Below are positions 1 to 5,872 of a stretch of DNA of 6,619 nt, in pieces. Under the pieces are notes generated by a model. It made no database searches and was not told the origin of the DNA. It was given only the letters and a program-made list of their open reading frames with translations. How positions within the stretch are numbered: the first letter of the stretch is position 1; each line of letters starts with the position of its first letter. The position numbers and the translations under genes were made by a program. Source of the stretch: an uncultured Saprospiraceae bacterium (GTDB lineage Bacteria > Bacteroidota > Bacteroidia > Chitinophagales > Saprospiraceae); assembly GCA_938044055.1 (NCBI GenBank), contig CALIQO010000136.1, positions 1 through 6,619 of the forward strand, given 5' to 3'.

Positions 1-885
1 TATCCATATCCAACCTAATTTCTCTCTTAAAAATGTCCTAATAGATTGCTGTAACAGCCCGAAGAGAATAAATACATTCCAGACTCCGCCAATCGAAAAC
101 AACTCATACAATCCATGGAATGAAAAGAGTCTTCCTAAAGAATCTGGTATGCCTTCAAAATGGGAAACATCTTTACCAATAGAATCTGAAAAGGAGGCTC
201 CAATTTGTTGATCAAACCAGTACCTAAATCCAAAAATGATCACTCCAGAGATTATAAGATGCAATATTAGTTTTGGTAAGTGACTTCTTTCGGCAAAAAT
301 CAATAATGGCACAAAAAATATAAAAGCTTCTTTTGCCCATGGTCCTAAATATATGGCTAAGATTAGCATCCAAATCTTATTCCTAAATATGCCTAATATA
401 AGAAGCCCCAAAACTACTAAGAACAAACTGTCCACAAGAGCTGAACCTGCTAAATATGCTGTCCATCTGCAAGTCAGAACACTCGCCACACCAAGTATCG
501 CAGGCCATATGATTTTAGTACCTGAAACCGCTTGACAAATTCTAAATAATAGAACTCCATAAAGCGACATCAATAAGTTATTCACAAAAAGAAACGACAT
601 GATTGTAGGGAAATCTCCAGGAAATTCATTCGGCGTAAGCATCCTGAATATAGGTCCTAATACAGTATGTACAGCTGATGCCAAAAAAGGAATGATGACT
701 CTGTACCTCCTCACCGGATGCTGGTCAAAATCAAAATTGAATAATCCTACATAAGTCTGTACATCAACATTGGACATATGATCATATGTATCAGCAAATC
801 CCCACGATACTCCATTGATAATCGCCAAAAAGAGGAAAAACAAAAACAGATTTGAATCTAAAGAGAAAAGTTTCTTTGCAATCAT
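1..885 (-). CDS. Polytopic membrane protein, possibly GT-C-like glycosyltransferase (partial, 3' end cut)
   Basis: A reading frame open from the ATG at 885 to the left window edge gives 295 residues with no stop; the C-terminus lies outside. It is an integral membrane protein: a hydrophobic helix at about residues 12-30, then a polar loop, then repeated hydrophobic stretches (about 95-117, 124-139, 146-165, 171-197, 205-221, 268-280). The first loop is rich in Asp (D32, D35, D41, D52, D54) and ends in HPVRRYRVIIPFL (56-68). A second motif, PWAKEAFIFFVPLL, sits at 182-195. An acidic first loop, an R-x-x-x-P step into the next helix and a later KE...P motif recall GT-C fold, polyprenyl-phosphate-sugar-dependent transferases. 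That assignment is inference by resemblance; a membrane protein of unknown function is the safe call. The start is 5 bases after the stop of the upstream AAA+ gene, so co-transcription or coupled translation is likely. Confidence 0.8.
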   Translation of the reverse strand, partial: MIAKKLFSLDSNLFLFFLFLAIINGVSWGFADTYDHMSNVDVQTYVGLFNFDFDQHPVRRYRVIIPFLASAVHTVLGPIFRMLTPNEFPGDFPTIMSFLFVNNLLMSLYGVLLFRICQAVSGTKIIWPAILGVASVLTCRWTAYLAGSALVDSLFLVVLGLLILGIFRNKIWMLILAIYLGPWAKEAFIFFVPLLIFAERSHLPKLILHLIISGVIIFGFRYWFDQQIGASFSDSIGKDVSHFEGIPDSLGRLFSFHGLYELFSIGGVWNVFILFGLLQQSIRTFLREKLGWIWI

Positions 886-890
886 ATTTT

Positions 891-3512
891 TCAATGATTG
901 AATCCTATTCCTTGTTGATTAAATGCATCTTTCTCAGAAAGTATGTCTAATTGCAATACATCTTCATAAGTGATCTGCATCTCTGACTGTTTAGATTTTG
1001 CCCCGATATCCATTGTGGCAAAACGCAAGTTTTGATGTTTGATCAGTTCTAGAACGATCTTCCTTACGGTCCTTGCATTGCCAAAGTATTTGTCTCTAAA
1101 TTTATAGATTTCTAGAAGAATCTCTTTGAGTTTTTTCGATGCTTTAGATGTCAATCTCATTTTCTGATCTTTGACCATTTTTTCAGCAATTTCGAACAAT
1201 TGATCTGAGGTATAGTCTTCAAAGTGAAATGTCTTATCAAACCTAGAAGTAAGTCCTGGATTGGCTTTAAGGAATTTCTCCATATTGTCAGGATATCCAG
1301 CTGCGAATACAAAAAACTCTCCCCTGTCATCTTCCATTCTCTTGAGAATAGTCTGTATAGCCTCATTTCCATAATCCCCTTGAAGTCCATTAAAATTACT
1401 TAGTGCATAAGCTTCATCTATAAATAGAACACCTCCCATTGCCTCATCTATTCTCTCGGTGGTCTTAATGGCTGTCTGCCCTACAAATCCTGCTACCAAT
1501 CCTTGTCTGTCTGTTTCAACCATATGGCCACGTTCTAGTATTCCGAGTGCTTTATAAATTTTAGTAAGGATTCTAGCAACAGTAGTCTTGCCAGTTCCTG
1601 GATTGCCTACGAATATGGTATGTAAGTAAAAATTAGAAACAACAGATCGATCATTTTTCTTATGGAATCTAACTATACTTATAAGTTCCTGGATCTGTTC
1701 TTTAACATTGCTGATACCTACCAATGCATTCAACTCTTGCATGGCTTCATCGAGGAGCTTTTCATCTATAGGAAGGTCAACTACTTTTCTGAAGTGTTCC
1801 GACTGAATGCCTATTAGATCTTTCTTCTGAATTGCCATTAATTCTCTCTCTCCAAGAGACATCGGGTTCTTACGTTCCATTGTACGAATACCTAGATTGA
1901 TTTTCGATTTCTGAAGCAAATCATTGATGTATCGAGCATTGCCGAAGTTCTTGGTTCTTTTCCTATAAGATTTTATGACAATCTGCTCGAGATCAAGCCT
2001 AGCATCATCGTTCAAGGTGATTTCCATCTCCTTGCATGCGTAGTCCGCAATCTGCATCAGTTCAGAAGGTGTATAATCATCGAATCGGTAAAACTCTTTA
2101 AACCTAGATCGTAGACCTGGATTGCTTTCTAAAAAAGTCTTCATTTCCTGGGGATAACCCGCCACGATAACGGCCATATCTCCCTTTCCGTTGGACATTT
2201 CTTTAACCAATATTTCTATTACTTCTCGTCCGAAATCCTTGCTATCATCGTTAGACCTTGCCAGGGAATATGCTTCATCTATAAATAGGACACCGCCCCT
2301 CGCCTTCTCTATTGCTTCTTTCACCTTAGGTGCTGTCTGTCCGATATACTCCCCTACTAAGTCTACACGGTCCACTTCGTGGACATGTCCTTTAGTCAAC
2401 AATCCCATCTTAAAATACAACTGTCCCATCATCTTCGCAACAGTAGTCTTTCCTGTACCTGGATTCCCCGTAAATACAGAATGGATGTCTATATCCCTTA
2501 ATTCTTTAAATCCTTTTTTCTTCCTTAATTGCAGAAACTTAATATACTGGGCGTGATCCTTAACTTTCTGTTTTATCTTATTAAGTCCTATGAGTGACTC
2601 CAATTCAAGCATTACCTCATCAAAGGTTAATGTACTCGGAGCTAATTCTCCTATGCCGAGTTGTCTATTCTCCTCAGGAAGATAAACCTCTGGATCTCCT
2701 TCTTCTATCGTTTCATCTACTATAAAATCAACCACTGCTAGAAGTCGATCCATAAATATTACTTCTAGACTGTATTCTCCATTACGCCATGAGCCTTTTA
2801 TATTAGAACCCCAGCCTGCTGTTACAACAATCTTTTCCTCACCTTTTTTTACATTGATCAATCTATTGACCTTTCCCTTGATATCATGAATGTTCGTCAT
2901 GAATTTAATGAACAATTCACAGTGCCAGTTTTTAGGGAATAGGTTTTTAAAAGTAAGCTCTGTATATATATATCGTGTTGCTTCTGAAGAAAATGTTTTA
3001 AGGTAGGTTCGTTCTTCTACCGGTACATCGTCTAGCTGACCTTCGTATAATTTCAATGTTTCTAACCTTAGGTAAGGATTCAGTGCATCGGTATAATCCT
3101 GCCCAGCATCTTCAACATAGAAGTACTTAGAACCTAGTTTTTCTCCATCTATATATGCTTCCCAGTAGTACGTTCCTTTCTTCCAGAAAGCGCCTCCTTT
3201 CTTATTGCCCCAGCCCTCTCTGATATATACTGTACTGTCATACTTACTTATCTTCTTTTTAAAATCTAAGACACATACTTCAGATTTCTTAGGCTTTATC
3301 TGATAACACTTTAAAGTAACCTCGGCTTCCCAGATATCTTCATCGAAACTTTTATTATAAAAAGCCAATTCTGCATAGATATAAGCTACCTCATATCTAT
3401 CAAACACTTGGCGGTATTTCTTTTTATTATCTGCGAGCCATTCCGTTGAAGTATAGAGCTTTAGCTCTTTAAATTTATATTTTTTCTTATCTGTATACTC
3501 AATATTATCCAT
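891..3512 (-). CDS. Double CbxX/CfxQ-type AAA+ ATPase with two N-terminal beta-rich repeat domains
   Basis: Numbering is for the 873-residue product from the ATG at 3512. This ATG was chosen because it is the only ATG in the 5' part and follows a purine-rich leader; extending to the TTG at 3569 adds 19 unconvincing residues. Residues about 17-135 and 153-267 are two copies of one beta-rich domain that I do not recognise. Two AAA+ modules follow. Module 1 has Walker A GNPGTGKT at 349-356, pore loop EYIG at 388-391, Walker B LFIDEA with D412/E413, arginine-finger segment NPGLRSRF at 464-471 and GNAR at 524-527. Module 2 has Walker A at 636-643, pore loop GFVG at 675-678, Walker B D699/E700, NPGLTSRF at 751-758 and GNAR at 811-814. 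All catalytic elements are intact in both, so both should bind and hydrolyse ATP. The family includes CbbX (Rubisco activase), SpoVK and the type VII secretion protein EccA, which remodel protein partners. No signal peptide is seen, so it is probably cytoplasmic. The substrate is unknown, and no Rubisco or type VII gene lies nearby. Confidence 0.9.
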   Translation of the reverse strand: MDNIEYTDKKKYKFKELKLYTSTEWLADNKKKYRQVFDRYEVAYIYAELAFYNKSFDEDIWEAEVTLKCYQIKPKKSEVCVLDFKKKISKYDSTVYIREGWGNKKGGAFWKKGTYYWEAYIDGEKLGSKYFYVEDAGQDYTDALNPYLRLETLKLYEGQLDDVPVEERTYLKTFSSEATRYIYTELTFKNLFPKNWHCELFIKFMTNIHDIKGKVNRLINVKKGEEKIVVTAGWGSNIKGSWRNGEYSLEVIFMDRLLAVVDFIVDETIEEGDPEVYLPEENRQLGIGELAPSTLTFDEVMLELESLIGLNKIKQKVKDHAQYIKFLQLRKKKGFKELRDIDIHSVFTGNPGTGKTTVAKMMGQLYFKMGLLTKGHVHEVDRVDLVGEYIGQTAPKVKEAIEKARGGVLFIDEAYSLARSNDDSKDFGREVIEILVKEMSNGKGDMAVIVAGYPQEMKTFLESNPGLRSRFKEFYRFDDYTPSELMQIADYACKEMEITLNDDARLDLEQIVIKSYRKRTKNFGNARYINDLLQKSKINLGIRTMERKNPMSLGERELMAIQKKDLIGIQSEHFRKVVDLPIDEKLLDEAMQELNALVGISNVKEQIQELISIVRFHKKNDRSVVSNFYLHTIFVGNPGTGKTTVARILTKIYKALGILERGHMVETDRQGLVAGFVGQTAIKTTERIDEAMGGVLFIDEAYALSNFNGLQGDYGNEAIQTILKRMEDDRGEFFVFAAGYPDNMEKFLKANPGLTSRFDKTFHFEDYTSDQLFEIAEKMVKDQKMRLTSKASKKLKEILLEIYKFRDKYFGNARTVRKIVLELIKHQNLRFATMDIGAKSKQSEMQITYEDVLQLDILSEKDAFNQQGIGFNH
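1411..2450 (-). repeat. Internal duplication of the AAA+ module with identical DNA at Walker motifs
   Basis: The two ATPase modules are related as DNA as well as protein. A 17-base stretch covering Walker B is identical at 1411-1427 and 2272-2288. A 14-base stretch beside Walker A is identical at 1576-1589 and 2437-2450. Both pairs are exactly 861 bases (287 codons) apart, so the Walker A to Walker B distance is conserved without any indel. This fits an in-gene duplication of an ancestral single-module CbxX-type ATPase. Sequence between the motifs has diverged. Confidence 0.7.
2712..3464 (-). repeat. Tandem duplicated N-terminal domain inside the AAA+ ATPase gene
   Basis: Copy A lies at 3108-3464 and copy B at 2712-3056. 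Each begins with LKLY. In the middle each has a tyrosine-rich YIYAEL or YIYTEL strand followed by an aromatic/charged segment. Each ends with GWG, a short Gly/Lys-rich turn, W-x-x-G-x-Y-x-x-E, an Asp-containing turn and a closing F/Y-x-V-[ED] strand. The repeat is diverged at protein level, so it is an old duplication. The pattern suggests a beta-sandwich module that could recognise the substrate or partner of the ATPase; that role is inference. Confidence 0.65.
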
Positions 3513-3515
3513 CGT

Positions 3516-3530
3516 ATTTCTTGTCTCTCT
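3516..3530 (-). promoter_or_regulatory. Purine-rich leader deciding the AAA+ ATPase start
   Basis: Reading the minus strand, the segment AGAGAGACAAGAAA lies a few bases before the ATG at 3512. It is not a canonical Shine-Dalgarno sequence, but it is the only purine-rich stretch close to a possible start and supports the ATG at 3512 over the upstream TTG at 3569. Confidence 0.45.
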
Positions 3531-3534
3531 AAGT

Positions 3535-3569
3535 TGAATATAGAAACATTTAACAATAATGTGTGTCAA
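3535..3569 (-). promoter_or_regulatory. Candidate promoter for the AAA+ ATPase gene
   Basis: On the minus strand a TTGACA box (3569 to 3564) is followed after 21 bases by TATATTCA (3542 to 3535), about 23 bases before the ATG. The second box partly matches the Bacteroidota -7 consensus TAnnTTTG and the first supplies the upstream TTG. The spacing is somewhat long, so this is a tentative reading by eye. Confidence 0.3.
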
Positions 3570-3592
3570 GTGAAATCGAATTATGCCACTTG
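3567..3592. promoter_or_regulatory. Small inverted repeat in the divergent control region
   Basis: CAAGTG at 3567-3572 and its perfect complement CACTTG at 3587-3592 are separated by 14 bases. It overlaps the candidate upstream promoter box of the minus-strand ATPase gene, as an operator might. With 6-bp arms it could also arise by chance. Confidence 0.25.
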
Positions 3593-3602
3593 GAATGAAA
3601 CT

Positions 3603-3658
3603 TTTACCTCACTTTTTAATTTACATATAATAATTGTGGGTTATTTATCCTATAATTG
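3603..3658 (+). promoter_or_regulatory. Candidate promoter region for fdx-iscX
   Basis: TTTACC at 3603-3608 and TATAAT at 3626-3631 are 17 bases apart, like a sigma-70 style promoter. A second box, TATAATTG at 3651-3658, resembles the Bacteroidota -7 element TAnnTTTG but has no well-spaced upstream TTG. Either would give a short leader (roughly 40-70 bases) before the fdx ATG at 3705. Which is used cannot be told from sequence. Confidence 0.35.
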
Positions 3659-3664
3659 CGGGCT
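3630..3664 (+). repeat. 13-bp direct repeat at 22-bp spacing upstream of fdx
   Basis: ATAATTGTGGGTT at 3630-3642 and ATAATTGCGGGCT at 3652-3664 match at 11 of 13 positions, start to start 22 bases, close to two helical turns. The copies overlap the candidate -10/-7 boxes of the fdx promoter region. This layout fits paired binding sites for a regulator on one face of the DNA, or a local duplication of a promoter element. No known operator was recognised. Confidence 0.4.
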
Positions 3665-3704
3665 CAGGTAAGAGTCATTAAACCATAAGAAAGAAGAAAA
3701 TTGA

Positions 3705-4046
3705 ATGGCAAAAGTAAAATTCACATTTGAGGATAAGAAAATAGAGGAGGTTGTTGTAGAAAACGCTGAAGAGGGATTTTCTATTTTAGAGATAGCAGAA
3801 GACAATGATGTCCACCTCAACCACAATTGTGGTGGTGTATGTGCTTGCTCTACCTGTCATATATATGTAGAATCTGGAGATGAATTTCTAGAGGAAATTT
3901 CTGATAAAGAAGAAGATTTTATAGATCGCGCTATTGATCCTAGGTTGGAATCAAGACTGGGTTGTCAGTGTGTTATTCTATCAGATGATGCTGTTATCGA
4001 AGTTCAGATTCCAGATCAAAGTAACATAATAGGTCACGAACATTAA
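3705..4046 (+). CDS. fdx: ISC-type [2Fe-2S] ferredoxin (adrenodoxin family)
   Basis: This 113-residue soluble electron carrier should donate electrons in iron-sulfur cluster assembly. The adrenodoxin-type pattern C-x5-C-x2-C ... C is present: C42, C48, C51 and C87 are the expected cluster ligands, in NCGGVCACSTC (41-51) and RLGCQ (84-88). The spacing and numbering match E. coli Fdx as I remember it, including an extra non-ligand Cys at position 46. C89 is a further non-ligand Cys. The length is normal for the family and the protein is acidic, as expected for a redox partner. The ATG at 3705 follows an A/G-rich leader (AAGAAAGAAG). iscX starts 10 bases after the stop, so the two probably form an operon. 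No iscS, iscU, hscA or hscB is seen in the window. Confidence 0.92.
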   Translation: MAKVKFTFEDKKIEEVVVENAEEGFSILEIAEDNDVHLNHNCGGVCACSTCHIYVESGDEFLEEISDKEEDFIDRAIDPRLESRLGCQCVILSDDAVIEVQIPDQSNIIGHEH

Positions 4047-4056
4047 TAAAAAGACT

Positions 4057-4302
4057 ATGGGATTCGAGAATATAGACAACATGCCTATTAACTGGGCAGA
4101 TCATGAGGATATCGCTATGAAATTATATGAGAGATTCGGTGATGAGTTCACAGAGTCAAAAATCTATCGCATAAGGTTTACTGAGTTGCTTGAATGGATT
4201 CTTGAGATTCCAGTATTTGAAGGAGTAAAAGAAGATTGCAGCGAGGGGCATCTAGAGCAGATTCAAGCTAAGTGGGTATACGAGTGGAGAGATAACCAGT
4301 GA
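4057..4302 (+). CDS. iscX: Fe-S cluster assembly protein IscX
   Basis: This 81-residue acidic protein matches the IscX (YfhJ) family, a small helical protein that binds the cysteine desulfurase IscS and iron and modulates the rate of cluster assembly. Family hallmarks are visible: an early W-x-D element (INWADHEDIAMKLYERF, 11-27), then IRFTELLEWI at 39-48, matching the conserved RFTD..W core, an acidic stretch, and a C-terminal helix ending in W-x-x-E-W (73-77). It is about 15 residues longer than E. coli IscX, mostly through an N-terminal extension and a short insert before the RFT motif. Its place directly after fdx is the classical order at the end of isc operons. Confidence 0.88.
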   Translation: MGFENIDNMPINWADHEDIAMKLYERFGDEFTESKIYRIRFTELLEWILEIPVFEGVKEDCSEGHLEQIQAKWVYEWRDNQ

Positions 4303-4368
4303 TCTTCAATCACCCTTTCCCTGAATTTAAAAAGAACCAGCCATCTAAATTACGTATCTTGTTATTGA

Positions 4369-5283
4369 ATGCGTAGTATCAATCTGATTAGACCAGTCAA
4401 TCTTATCATCATAAGTTTGGCTCAGTATGTTGTACATAAAGTACTTCTTACATCCGCATTGGTAGAGAATGAGATTCAGCCACTCTTGTCGGGTTCTTAT
4501 CTATTGCTTTTCATTTCAGTGACGGTAATACTTGCAGCATCTTCCTACATCATTAATGATATCTACGACTCTGAATTAGACCTAGTTAATAAGCCTAATA
4601 ACACCTTTGTAGGAAAAACGATTTCTAAAGGGATAGCCCTTCTGCTTTATTATAGTCTAGTAATAATAGGACTCATCATAGCCACTTATCTTGCCTACAA
4701 CCTTAATAGGATGCCGCTCCTAATCATATATCCATTTGCTGTAGTGACTCTACACCTATATTCATCCAATTTTAAAAAATCACTTTTAATTGGGAACATC
4801 ATAGTCAGTGTTTTCTGTGCCTTTGTGATAGGAATTGTGTGGATCGGAGAATCAGAAGGAATCACTCACTTAACCTTAAAATCTGAATCTTACAGATCGC
4901 TGAGGCTCTTGTTTTGGGGCATGGTCATATTTGCATTTGTGAGTAATCTAATAAGAGAATTAATTAAAGATGTAGAAGATATGGAAGGCGATGGCCAGCA
5001 TGGAGGGCGAACATTTCCAGTTGTATATGGCTTCTCGCAAGCGCTTAAATTAATCAAGACGCTTCTATTCTTTCTAGGCATATTGATCGTTATATGGTCT
5101 ATAAGCTTGTACACGGTCGTAGGTAATTCTACATCACTGATAATAGGAAGTATATTGTTGCTGATAGGCACGTACATATTTAGGCTTATAAATAGGTCCA
5201 CAGCTGCACAAGAATTGCGAAAAACCAGTCAACTTATGAAAATATTTATGATAATAGGATTGTTATATCCTCTTGTAATATGA
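4369..5283 (+). CDS. UbiA-family prenyltransferase, (digeranylgeranylglycerol-phosphate synthase)-like
   Basis: This 304-residue integral membrane protein has about eight to nine hydrophobic helices. UbiA enzymes transfer a prenyl chain from prenyl diphosphate to an acceptor. The first Asp-rich motif NDIYDSELD is at 63-71 (N63, D64, D67, D71), followed by NKPNN. The second is at 196-208 in REL..DVEDMEGD (D201, D204, D208). Both Mg-diphosphate binding motifs are intact. The N-terminal IRPVN (7-11) is also typical. The ATG at 4369 is directly preceded by an in-frame TGA, so no longer start is possible. Related Bacteroidota proteins are commonly annotated as geranylgeranylglycerol-phosphate geranylgeranyltransferase, an ether-lipid enzyme of archaeal type. 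The acceptor cannot be read from sequence, so MenA-like or heme-O-type chemistry is not excluded, though the second motif fits the DGGGP synthase branch better. maf follows after 7 bases. Confidence 0.82.
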   Translation: MRSINLIRPVNLIIISLAQYVVHKVLLTSALVENEIQPLLSGSYLLLFISVTVILAASSYIINDIYDSELDLVNKPNNTFVGKTISKGIALLLYYSLVIIGLIIATYLAYNLNRMPLLIIYPFAVVTLHLYSSNFKKSLLIGNIIVSVFCAFVIGIVWIGESEGITHLTLKSESYRSLRLLFWGMVIFAFVSNLIRELIKDVEDMEGDGQHGGRTFPVVYGFSQALKLIKTLLFFLGILIVIWSISLYTVVGNSTSLIIGSILLLIGTYIFRLINRSTAAQELRKTSQLMKIFMIIGLLYPLVI

Positions 5284-5290
5284 ATTCATT

Positions 5291-5872
5291 ATGGACAATA
5301 TATTAAATGGCAACATACTAATACTGGGTTCTTCTTCCCCTCGGAGACAAGAAATATTAAAGATGGCTGGCATACCCTATGAGCTTCAGATTATACCTGT
5401 AGATGAAATTTATCCAGATTCAATTGAACACAAGGATGTCCCCATTTACCTTAGTGAGCTCAAGGCAAATGCATTTAAAGGAAACTTACAAAAAAGACAT
5501 ATAGTCTGTACTGCCGATACTGTTGTATTGTATGAAGGTCAGTTACTGGGCAAACCCAAAACATTTGCGGAAGCGAAAACAATGCTAACCAACTTATCTG
5601 GAAATACCCATGAAGTTGTAACTGGTGTAACGCTGATGAGCAACGAAAAGAAAGTCAGTTTCTCTGAATCTTCTCTGGTAACATTGTTTCCCTTAAGCGC
5701 AGATGAAGTCACTTATTACATTAACACCTTTAAACCGTATGATAAAGCCGGAGCGTATGGAATTCAAGAATGGATGGGGTTTAATAAAATAGAAAAGATA
5801 ATAGGATCATATCACAACATCATGGGATTACCTATGGCTGCGTTGTACCACAAACTCAAGGATTTTTCTTAG
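5291..5872 (+). CDS. maf: Maf family nucleoside triphosphate pyrophosphatase (dTTPase/UTPase type)
   Basis: This 193-residue cytoplasmic enzyme of normal family length hydrolyses non-canonical or excess nucleoside triphosphates to monophosphate and pyrophosphate. Maf signatures are all present: GSSSPRR at 13-19 (phosphate-binding loop), the TADTVV block at 74-79 with likely catalytic D76, GKP at 87-89, SGNTHEVVTGV at 103-113, DKAGAYGIQ at 151-159 and NIMGLP at 176-181. The AYGIQ form is typical of the YhdE-like dTTP/UTP subgroup rather than the YceF-like 7-methyl-GTP subgroup; that distinction is inferred from motif memory. The start lies 7 bases after the ubiA-like stop, suggesting one transcript. 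The 3' end overlaps the 3' end of the convergent prmA gene by 17 bases. Confidence 0.92.
   Translation: MDNILNGNILILGSSSPRRQEILKMAGIPYELQIIPVDEIYPDSIEHKDVPIYLSELKANAFKGNLQKRHIVCTADTVVLYEGQLLGKPKTFAEAKTMLTNLSGNTHEVVTGVTLMSNEKKVSFSESSLVTLFPLSADEVTYYINTFKPYDKAGAYGIQEWMGFNKIEKIIGSYHNIMGLPMAALYHKLKDFS
5856..5872. other. 17-bp convergent overlap of maf and prmA 3' ends
   Basis: The maf stop TAG (5870-5872) and the prmA stop TGA (complement of 5856-5858) lie inside each other's coding sequence. No hairpin with a T run is seen between or just beyond them, so transcripts from both sides probably run into the opposite gene. Confidence 0.9.

Noticed and set aside
353..535. Plus-strand open frame of 60 codons
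   Set aside because: It lies entirely inside the membrane protein gene on the other strand and its product has no recognisable features.
1157..1390. Minus-strand open frame of 77 codons
   Set aside because: It is the second ATPase module read out of frame.
2191..2556. Plus-strand open frame of 121 codons
   Set aside because: It is antisense to the Walker region of the first ATPase module; the composition is that of a reverse-strand shadow.
891..3512. Rubisco activase (CbbX) or type VII secretion EccA
   Set aside because: The ATPase modules belong to the same broad family, but the double-module layout, the N-terminal domains and the absence of Rubisco or ESX genes argue against these specific roles.
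3513..3569. N-terminal extension of the AAA+ ATPase to a TTG at 3569
   Set aside because: The added 19 residues are not like the rest of the protein, the start would be TTG, and an ATG with a purine-rich leader is available at 3512.
4299..4318. Hairpin GTGAT/ATCAC at the end of iscX as a terminator
   Set aside because: The stem is only 5 bp, overlaps the stop codon and is followed by C/T-mixed sequence rather than a T run. Chance is likely.
4303..4368. Separate promoter for the ubiA-like gene in the 66-bp gap after iscX
   Set aside because: No convincing TTG / TAnnTTTG pair was found; read-through from fdx-iscX is equally possible.
4890..5201. Minus-strand open frame of 103 codons
   Set aside because: It is antisense to the UbiA-family gene, which has clear motifs in its own frame.
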